A stretch of 36,703 nucleotides of DNA from the NCBI RefSeq assembly GCF_007990265.1, contig NZ_BJWH01000032.1, positions 1 through 36,703 on the forward strand, read 5' to 3'. The stretch's first letter is position 1; every line of letters begins with the position of its first letter. The position numbers and the translations under genes are program-made. The notes under the pieces were generated by a model. It saw only the letters and a list, made by a program, of their open reading frames with translations. It was not told where the DNA came from and did not search any database. Of the stretch, positions 31,037-36,703 are shown piece after piece. This DNA comes from Cellulomonas terrae. Its GTDB lineage: Bacteria > Actinomycetota > Actinomycetes > Actinomycetales > Cellulomonadaceae.

Positions 31037-31990
31037 GTGACCACCACCGCACCGTCGCCTCGCGTCGTCATCCTCGCTGGCGGACTCTCCCACGAGCGTG
31101 ACGTCTCCCTGCGATCCGGCCGACGCGTCGCCGACGCCCTGCGCTCCGTGGGTGTCGACGTCTCGATCCACGACGTGGACGCCGATCTCGTCCCCGCGCT
31201 CGTCCAGCTCCGGCCCGATCTCGTCTGGCCGCTCCTGCACGGGACCAGCGGTGAGGACGGCTCGGTGCGCGACGTCGTCCAGCTGCTCGGGCTGCGCCTC
31301 CTCGGCACCGGCCCGCGTGAGAGCCGGATCGCCTGGAGCAAGCCGATCGCCAAGACGGTCGCAGCGCGTGCCGGCCTCGCGACGCCCGACTTCGTGACTC
31401 TCCCGCAGTCGCTGTTCCGTGAGCTCGGTGCCCGCCAGGTCCTCGACGCGATCGTGGGCACGCTCGGGCTCCCCGTCGTGGTGAAGCCGTCCCGCGGCGG
31501 TTCCGCACTGGGTGTCACCCTCGTGACCAGCGCCGACGCCCTCCCGCAGGCCATGGTCGACTGCTTCGCGTACAGCGACACCGCGCTCGTCGAGCGCGCC
31601 GTCATGGGGACCGAGGTCGCGGTGAGCGTCGTCGACACCGGTGCCGGACCGTTCGCGCTGCCCCCCGTCGAGATCGTCACCGACGGGCCCTACGACTTCG
31701 ACGCCCGCTACAACCCGGGACGCACCGAGTACTTCACGCCCGCTCGGCTGTCCCCCCAGCTGGCGACGTCGGTCACCGAACTTGCCGTCGCCGCCCACGA
31801 CGCTTTCGGGCTCGACCGGCTGTCGCGCACTGACCTGATCGTCGACGCCGACGGCACCCCCTGGTTCCTCGAGGTGAACGTGGCACCAGGGATGACTGAG
31901 ACGTCGCTCCTGCCGCAGGCCGCAGAAGCCGCCGGGCTGACGCTCGGCGACCTCTACCGGGCGCTCGTCGAGGCCTCTCTGAACCGCTGA
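31037..31990 (+). CDS. D-alanine--D-alanine ligase family protein (ATP-grasp)
   Basis: 317 residues. N-terminal VVILAGGLSHERDVSLRSGRRVADAL and WPLLHGTSGEDGSVRDVVQLLGL are typical of Ddl, with the ATP-grasp core PVVVKPSRGGSALGVTLV, the TEYFTPARL loop and the metal-binding C-terminal stretch FLEVNVAPGMTETSLLPQAA. Predicted to make D-Ala-D-Ala for peptidoglycan. GTG 31037 has GGAG 10 nt upstream. It may be a second ddl copy, since the main one usually sits near the mur or leuCD genes; this cannot be checked here. Confidence 0.9.
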   Translation: MTTTAPSPRVVILAGGLSHERDVSLRSGRRVADALRSVGVDVSIHDVDADLVPALVQLRPDLVWPLLHGTSGEDGSVRDVVQLLGLRLLGTGPRESRIAWSKPIAKTVAARAGLATPDFVTLPQSLFRELGARQVLDAIVGTLGLPVVVKPSRGGSALGVTLVTSADALPQAMVDCFAYSDTALVERAVMGTEVAVSVVDTGAGPFALPPVEIVTDGPYDFDARYNPGRTEYFTPARLSPQLATSVTELAVAAHDAFGLDRLSRTDLIVDADGTPWFLEVNVAPGMTETSLLPQAAEAAGLTLGDLYRALVEASLNR

Positions 31991-32009
31991 CCTGCACGAT
32001 CGCCCTCAT

Positions 32010-32038
32010 TGTACGAAAAGCTACATTTCTTCCGTACA
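32010..32038. terminator. Weak hairpin between convergent ddl-like gene and parB
   Basis: TGTACG (32010-32015) and CGTACA (32033-32038) are inverted arms around an AT-rich 17-base loop in the 50-bp gap between the two stops. It may act as a shared weak terminator or as an operator; the arms are short. Confidence 0.4.
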
Positions 32039-32040
32039 GA

Positions 32041-33201
32041 TCACCCCTTGAGCAGGCCCGGGTCCTCGGGGGCCAGGCTCGCGAGAATGCGGTTCAGGTC
32101 CTGGACCGAGGCGAACTCGACCGTGAGGCGACCCCGAGACTTTCCGAGACTGACCTTCACACGGGTCTCGAACCGGTCGGAGAGCCGTGCAGCGAGGTGA
32201 TCGAGAGCCTCGTTCTTGACGCCCGCGCGTGGGGCGGCCCGACGAGCGGCCGGCTCCGCGTCGCCTCCGAGCGAGACGATCTCCTCCACCGCACGCACGG
32301 ACAGCCCCTCGGCCACGATCCGCTGCGCCAGGCGCTCGATGGCGGCACCGTCGTTCAGTCCGAGCAGCGCGCGCGCGTGCCCCGCGGAGAGCACCCCCGC
32401 CGCGACGCGCCGCTGCACCAGCGGCGGGAGCTTCAGCAGCCGAAGCGTGTTCGAGATCTGCGGGCGCGAGCGCTGGATCCGGGTCGCAAGCTGCTCGTGC
32501 GTGCACCCGAAGTCGTCGAGGAGCTGCTGGTACGCCGCGGCCTCCTCCAACGGGTTCAGCTCAGACCGGTGCAGGTTCTCCAGGAGGGCGTCCCGCAGCA
32601 GGTCGGAGTCGTCGGTGTCCCGGATGATCGCCGGGATCGTCGCCAGACCGGCGGCCTGCGTCGCGCGCCAGCGACGCTCACCCATGATGAGCTCGTAGCC
32701 GTCGCCCGCATCCCGTACGACGATCGGCTGGAGCACGCCGACCTCCCGGATCGAGCCGACCAGCTCCTCGAGGGCATCCTCGTCGAAGACGGTACGAGGC
32801 TGCTTCGGGTTGGGACGGATCTCGCCCACGGGAAGCTCGGCGAACCGTGCGCCGGGCACCGGCACCAGGTCGGCGTCACTCGCGTCCGCCTTCGCGGGCG
32901 GCTCCGGTACAGCAACAGGCTGCTCAGCGGGTGCCGTGGCCAGAGCTGACAGCCCGTCGACCGACGGTGTGCCGTTGCTGCCCGTCGACGCGGTCCTGGT
33001 CTCCACCTCCGCCGGCGGCGCCTCAGTCACAGTCGCCGTCGCGACCGCGCCCGCCAGTGTGGGGATCTCGTTGTTCTCCCGCTTCGGGTCCCCGAAGAAG
33101 ACGTCCGCGGGGCGCTCGGCTCCGGTGGGTCGCTGGCCGTCCAGGCCCGTCGGGATGAGGGCCCCGAGGCCCCGCCCCAGACCGCGTCGCTTCTCGCTCA
33201 C
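32041..33201 (-). CDS. parB: Chromosome partitioning protein ParB
   Basis: 386 residues. N-terminal ParA-interacting motif (RRGLGRGLGALIP), an acidic/alanine-rich linker of about 90 residues, the CTP-binding/ParB-N domain (GEIRPNPKQPRTVFDEDALEELVGSIREVG, IMGERRWRATQAAGL, ENLHRSELNPLEEA), a helix-turn-helix (RIQRSRPQISNTLRLLKLP) and a C-terminal dimerisation domain. Binds parS, loads and slides, organising the origin. GTG 33201 overlaps the parA stop in a GTGA and has AGGAGG upstream. The linker between the ParA-contact motif and the ParB core is long. Confidence 0.97.
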   Translation of the reverse strand: MSEKRRGLGRGLGALIPTGLDGQRPTGAERPADVFFGDPKRENNEIPTLAGAVATATVTEAPPAEVETRTASTGSNGTPSVDGLSALATAPAEQPVAVPEPPAKADASDADLVPVPGARFAELPVGEIRPNPKQPRTVFDEDALEELVGSIREVGVLQPIVVRDAGDGYELIMGERRWRATQAAGLATIPAIIRDTDDSDLLRDALLENLHRSELNPLEEAAAYQQLLDDFGCTHEQLATRIQRSRPQISNTLRLLKLPPLVQRRVAAGVLSAGHARALLGLNDGAAIERLAQRIVAEGLSVRAVEEIVSLGGDAEPAARRAAPRAGVKNEALDHLAARLSDRFETRVKVSLGKSRGRLTVEFASVQDLNRILASLAPEDPGLLKG

Positions 33202-35465
33202 TGTTCCTCCTGAGGGACGGCCGAAGCCGCCTGGTACTGGTGCTCTGCTTGATGGCCGTCACCGTTCGACGACTTCCCCTCGATGTGGTCCTCCGCGAAC
33301 TCCATCGCTCCCCGCTCCGCCACCTCACGGGCGGCCTCCAGGTACGCCAGGGCGCCCGACGACCCCGCGTCGTAGGTCATCACCGTCTGCCCGTAGCTCG
33401 GCGCCTCGGAGATGCGGACCGAACGCGGAACGGTCGTGCGCAGGGTTCGCTCCGGGAAGTGCGTGCGCACCTCGGTCGCCACCTGCTGCGCGAGGTTGGT
33501 CCGTGCGTCATACATCGTGAGCAGGATCGTCGACACGTGCAGGCGGGGGTTCAGGTGGGCCTGGATCAGCTGGATCGTCTTCAGCAGCTGGCTCAGCCCT
33601 TCCAGCGCGTAGTACTCGCACTGGATCGGGATGAGAACTTCACGAGCCACGACGAACGCGTTGACCGTGAGGAGTCCCAGGCTCGGAGGGCAGTCGACGA
33701 ACACGTAGTCGATGCGCTCGTGCCCGTTCGCCACCCGCCACTCCAGGTACGTGTCGAGAGCGTTCCGCAGTCGCGTCTCCCGGGCGACCATCGAGACGAG
33801 CTCGATCTCCGCGCCTGACAGGTCGATCGTCGCCGGGAGGCACCAGAGGTTCGGGACGTCGGGACTCTCCTGCACAGCCTCGGCGAGCGGAGCTCCGTCG
33901 ACCAGGACCTCGTAGATCGACGGGGTGCCCGCCCGGTGCTCGACGCCGAGTGCCGTCGACGCGTTGCCCTGCGGGTCGTTGTCCAGCACGAGGACGTTCA
34001 GTCCCGCCTGAGCGAGCGCCGCCGCGATGTTGACGGTGGTCGTCGTCTTGCCGACGCCGCCCTTCTGGTTCGCGACCGTGATCACGCGCGTCTGGGCCGG
34101 TCGCGGGAACCGACGACCTTGCAGCTCGATGCGCCGGCGAGCGTCCTGCTTCAGCTCAGCCATCAACGGCGTCTCGTCGGTGACCACCGGGAGGCTCTCG
34201 ACCAACGCGGCGCGACGCGTCTCCTCAGGATCGAGGTCATGTCGGGGCGTCATGGGCGCGATGGTGTCACGCCCTCCGGCGAGTTCCTCGGCGCCACGTC
34301 CGTCCTGCCCGGGCTCATCCCGTGTGACGTTGTCGCCGAGCGGGCTGCCACCTTCGTCCGCCGCCGTCGTCGTTCCACTCATAGGCCTCTGACCTGCGGC
34401 GACACTGCTGTCATCCCATGACCCGCCGAGTGGTGCGTCGTCGCTCCCCGCCGATGTTCCACGTGAAACAGAGTCGGCCGTCGACGTCGTCGTGGCCGCG
34501 CTCATCATGGGGATGTAGGGCTCCCCTGCGGAGACGGGCTTGCGGTCGGCGGTCCGTAGCTTGGCGGTCGATCCACCTGCGTCGGAGCTCGCTGGCTCGT
34601 CCACAGGTCCGTGACCCGGCGATGCCGGCTCGGTCGCGTGGGCCTCCGAGCGTGCGGCGGCCTGTCCACCGACCAGTTCGGCCTGATGCTCGCTCGTGCT
34701 TCCTGCGGACGGTTCAGCCTGCTGGGGCTGCGGACCAGCGCCGGTGGATGCCGCGGGCGCCTGGACGGGCGAGCGCTGCGACGGGTTCGCGCTGTTGGTG
34801 GAGCCTGCTGCCCCGGCTGCCGGCTGGGGTGCAGGGGTCGGTGCACCCTGCTGTGCAGCGACAGGCGTGGGCGCCGACGACGGGTCCTGCTGCCCGGGCA
34901 CCTGCGGCGCTGGGCCGGACGATGTCGGCGAAGGTGTCGCCGATGCACGCGCCTCTGCCACGGTGTGCACGGAGGGCACCCCCGGCAGGGCAGCGGCAGG
35001 CGAGGGTGCCGGCTGCGGAGAGCCCGCTGCCACCGGAGCCTGACCGGTGGCCTGGGCGGATGTGATCGGTCGCGACTGGCCCGCCCCCAGCTGGGGGGCG
35101 ACCGGTCCCGGCTGCCCGGCACTGGCCTGGGGACCCGGCGGCTGCGACTGCCCGGGCACCGGAGGTGACGACGGCTGAGAGGGCTGGGAGCTCATGGGTG
35201 AGGCGGGTGCCGGCTGGGGGGCGGCTGGCGTCGGTCGCAGCGGGGTCGACGGCAGCCCGCTCGGCGTCGACGCAGGCGCGATCGACGACACACCCCCCGC
35301 CGCGCTCTCCGGAGGCGTGGCCGCCCGTGGCGTCTCGACTGCGGCCTGCGGAGTCCACTCCGCCGAGGCGCTGGCTGGACCCTGTGCTGCGTCCTGGTGT
35401 GCTGCCGCCTCGGAGGCTTGCGTGGCCGCTGCTTCTTCTTGTCGACGCTTCTTCCTACCGAACAC
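33198..35465 (-). CDS. parA: Chromosome partitioning ATPase ParA with a very long disordered N-terminal extension
   Basis: 755 residues; the ATPase core (about 457-720) has the deviant Walker A KGGVGKTTTT (about 468-477), LDNDPQGNASTALG and VDCPPSLGLLTVNA. It drives origin segregation with ParB. Residues 1 to about 440 are a P/A/S/Q/T-rich low-complexity region starting MFGRKKRRQEEAA. GTG 35465 is supported by GGGAGG about 10 nt upstream and an 11-bp overlap with rsmG. A parS site lies within the coding sequence and is read as VSRGT (about 332-337), as in mycobacterial parA where the same site encodes VSRET, showing translation from at least upstream of that point. Shorter starts exist at ATG 34508, 34382 and 34253, none with a good ribosome-binding site. 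Core certain; extension probable. Confidence 0.9.
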   Translation of the reverse strand: MFGRKKRRQEEAAATQASEAAAHQDAAQGPASASAEWTPQAAVETPRAATPPESAAGGVSSIAPASTPSGLPSTPLRPTPAAPQPAPASPMSSQPSQPSSPPVPGQSQPPGPQASAGQPGPVAPQLGAGQSRPITSAQATGQAPVAAGSPQPAPSPAAALPGVPSVHTVAEARASATPSPTSSGPAPQVPGQQDPSSAPTPVAAQQGAPTPAPQPAAGAAGSTNSANPSQRSPVQAPAASTGAGPQPQQAEPSAGSTSEHQAELVGGQAAARSEAHATEPASPGHGPVDEPASSDAGGSTAKLRTADRKPVSAGEPYIPMMSAATTTSTADSVSRGTSAGSDDAPLGGSWDDSSVAAGQRPMSGTTTAADEGGSPLGDNVTRDEPGQDGRGAEELAGGRDTIAPMTPRHDLDPEETRRAALVESLPVVTDETPLMAELKQDARRRIELQGRRFPRPAQTRVITVANQKGGVGKTTTTVNIAAALAQAGLNVLVLDNDPQGNASTALGVEHRAGTPSIYEVLVDGAPLAEAVQESPDVPNLWCLPATIDLSGAEIELVSMVARETRLRNALDTYLEWRVANGHERIDYVFVDCPPSLGLLTVNAFVVAREVLIPIQCEYYALEGLSQLLKTIQLIQAHLNPRLHVSTILLTMYDARTNLAQQVATEVRTHFPERTLRTTVPRSVRISEAPSYGQTVMTYDAGSSGALAYLEAAREVAERGAMEFAEDHIEGKSSNGDGHQAEHQYQAASAVPQEEQ
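34455..34470. promoter_or_regulatory. parS centromere site inside parA
   Basis: TGTTCCACGTGAAACA differs from the perfect palindrome at one base and fits the TGTTNCACGTGAAACA consensus. ParB binding site; also coding (VSRGT in ParA). Confidence 0.92.
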
Positions 35466-36132
35466 CAGGCACTGCCTCCCGTACGACGCGGACCACCCTC
35501 GTCATGTCGACTCCCTCGATCGTCGGTGCATCCACGACGGACGCCACCCCAGCGCCGAGCTTGCGGCCGACGTTCTTGGCCGCTTCGATCTCCTCTTCCG
35601 CCCTGCTTCCCTTGAGAGCGACGAGGGCGCCTCCACGCCTCAGCAGCGGGATCGCCCACCGGTAGAGCTTCTCCAGAGCCGCAACTGCACGGACGGTGAC
35701 CGCGTCCCCGACCAACGAGCCATGCTCGTCCTGCGCCCGGCCTCGCCGGACGACGACGTTGTCGAGAGCGAGAGTCTCGGCGACTTCACTGAGCCAGTCA
35801 GTCCGACGCTCCATCGGCTCGAGCAGCACGACCTCGGCGGAAGGGAGCATCGCAGCCACAACGATCCCGGGAAGTCCCGCACCGCTCCCCAGGTCGATGA
35901 TCCGGCCCTCCGTCGGGAGGAACGGCACGACGGCAGCGGAGTTCAGGAGGTGCCGCTCCCAGAGTCGGGAGAACTCTCGAGGGCCGACGAGGCCACGGAG
36001 CTCTCCCTGGTCGACCAGCAGATCGTGGAACCCCTTCACCGCAGGCCAGGCGGCGCCGAAGAAGGGCTCGAGCCGAGCGTCGTCGTCCAGGGGGTCAGCT
36101 CCGTCGGTCTTGGCCGACTGAGCTTCGATCAC
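35455..36132 (-). CDS. rsmG: 16S rRNA (guanine-N7) methyltransferase RsmG (GidB)
   Basis: 225 residues. SAM-dependent methylation of 16S rRNA G527 (E. coli numbering). Motifs: GLVGPREFSRLWERHLLNSAAV, the SAM loop IDLGSGAGLPGIVVAAMLP, and VTVRAVAALEKLYRWAIPLL. GTG 36132 is chosen because GGGGGA lies about 7 nt upstream, after a parS site. The TAG stop overlaps the parA start by 11 bp, so rsmG-parA-parB form one coupled operon. Loss of this enzyme gives low-level streptomycin resistance in other actinobacteria. Confidence 0.96.
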   Translation of the reverse strand: MIEAQSAKTDGADPLDDDARLEPFFGAAWPAVKGFHDLLVDQGELRGLVGPREFSRLWERHLLNSAAVVPFLPTEGRIIDLGSGAGLPGIVVAAMLPSAEVVLLEPMERRTDWLSEVAETLALDNVVVRRGRAQDEHGSLVGDAVTVRAVAALEKLYRWAIPLLRRGGALVALKGSRAEEEIEAAKNVGRKLGAGVASVVDAPTIEGVDMTRVVRVVREAVPGVR

Positions 36133-36146
36133 CGTCAGGTCCCCCA

Positions 36147-36162
36147 GGTTTCACGTGAAACG
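36147..36162. promoter_or_regulatory. parS site upstream of rsmG
   Basis: GGTTTCACGTGAAACG holds the perfect 14-bp core GTTTCACGTGAAAC of parS; only the two outermost bases differ from TGTTTCACGTGAAACA. It lies 15 bp before the rsmG start codon, so ParB bound here could affect the rsmG-parA-parB message. Confidence 0.88.
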
Positions 36163-36640
36163 AGATGCGTGCCGGTCCAGTGAGTCATCGATCCGATCCG
36201 GGCGCCGACTCCGTGTCGGCTCGTCGCGGGCCCTACCGTACCGTGCGCAAAGCCGCCGGCACCTCGGTCCACAGGGCCTGTCGTCGAGATCACGGAGGGT
36301 AGGCCTGGGCCTCGGCTCCACGGCCCTCACGTCCTCGCTTGCGCTGCTGTACCTCCCGGCGAGCGATGCCAGCCAGACGCCGGCGGCTGGTCCTGCTGCA
36401 CGCGGGCGTGGAGGCCGAAGGAAGCTCAATCGCTCCCGCCTAGAGGCGCCGTCGGTCGAGCAGCCGATGCGAATTCCTCGGCCATCCATCCGCACAGTCG
36501 CTATCCACGTAGTCGTGCGCAGGTGAGCCGCCATTCGCGAGCACGGCTCCCCTTCGCTTGAGGCGGCCGTGCGCGACCTCAGCACGTCATGTCCGGCATC
36601 CCGGCGCGCTTGCGCCCTCTGATAGCAGCCATCCCGGCCC
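36163..36640. other. Gene-poor stretch upstream of rsmG; expected jag gene not seen
   Basis: No convincing gene is found on either strand in this 478-bp stretch. A leftward open frame (36151-36696) encodes an arginine/proline-rich sequence without KH or R3H features, so it is not the jag gene usually found directly upstream of rsmG. One weak DnaA-box-like CTATCCACG occurs near 36500. The stretch probably contains the rsmG operon promoter, but no clear boxes could be chosen. Confidence 0.6.
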
Positions 36641-36703
36641 GTTCTACGCCCCTCGGCCCCGGCACCCTGCAGTTCTAGGCCCCTCGGCCCCGGCACCCTG
36701 CAG
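36641..36703. repeat. 31-bp tandem repeat, two copies, running to the window end
   Basis: Bases 36641-36671 and 36672-36702 are the same 31-bp unit (begins gttcta, ends caccctgca) with one difference (36647 c/36678 g). The array reaches the last base, so more copies may lie beyond. Very C/G-rich with CCTCGGCCCCGG inside. Confidence 0.9.

Noticed and set aside
29063..31798. 911-residue minus-strand open frame across trxA, the aminotransferase and the ddl-like gene
   Set aside because: Opposite-strand shadow crossing three real genes and a terminator.
36151..36696. 181-residue minus-strand open frame in the place where jag is expected
   Set aside because: Sequence is Arg/Pro-rich with no KH or R3H features, and it runs into the tandem repeat.

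Overview
The window is one continuous stretch of a high-GC actinobacterial chromosome. Gene content and order (rpsF-ssb-rpsR-rplI-dnaB; padR-ino1; pcnA-mutT-like-DUF6049-murJ-pseudokinase; trxBA; parAB-rsmG) match the origin-proximal region of actinobacteria, and the style (GC-rich codons, many ATGA/GTGA overlaps, Micrococcales-type order) suggests a Cellulomonas-like member of the Micrococcales. That taxonomic placement is inference. oriC/dnaA should lie a few kb beyond the right edge, because rsmG, parA, parB and two parS sites sit at that end. No rRNA, tRNA, CRISPR array or transposase was seen.

Layout, left to right. 1-586: the start of a CmtR-like ArsR/SmtB metal sensor (its C-terminus runs off the left edge), its probable operator, and a lower-GC 50-bp tandem duplication. 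587-3632: dnaB and a divergent MATE exporter, separated by about 300 bp carrying a cluster of DnaA-box-like sequences. 3636-8253: a four-gene, tightly coupled, leftward operon made of a secreted peptidoglycan-binding-like protein, a Tat-signal protein, an 810-residue DUF1906 protein with an unrecognised C-terminal region, and a five-helix membrane protein. It sits inside an otherwise conserved housekeeping block and is the best candidate here for an undescribed system. 8435-10125: the S6-SSB-S18-L9 operon. 10330-12705: a class A penicillin-binding protein with a PASTA domain. 13003-14741: padR-ino1 behind a perfect PadR-type operator. 14887-16906: an ECF sigma factor with a membrane-anchored partner. 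17050-20039: an MFS transporter coupled to a LOV-GAF-PP2C blue-light-type phosphatase.

From 20014 the map follows the mycobacterial Rv3907c-Rv3919c order with differences. pcnA is divergent from a coupled run of Nudix hydrolase, DUF6049 protein and MurJ. The pseudokinase plus carbohydrate-binding-like module that is fused to MviN in mycobacteria is a separate gene here. trxB-trxA follow behind a promoter that fits the SigR/SigH consensus. Then come a PLP aminotransferase, a D-Ala-D-Ala ligase-family enzyme, parB, an unusually long parA (about 440 extra N-terminal residues, with a parS site inside its coding sequence) and rsmG. The last 570 bp hold a second parS, no recognisable jag gene, and two copies of a 31-bp tandem repeat that run to the right edge.

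Functionally the window groups replication and segregation (dnaB, ssb, parAB/parS), cell-wall assembly (PBP, MurJ, pseudokinase, Ddl, DUF1906 operon), translation (rpsF, rpsR, rplI, rsmG, pcnA), redox (trxBA) and signalling (ECF sigma, LOV phosphatase, PadR, CmtR).
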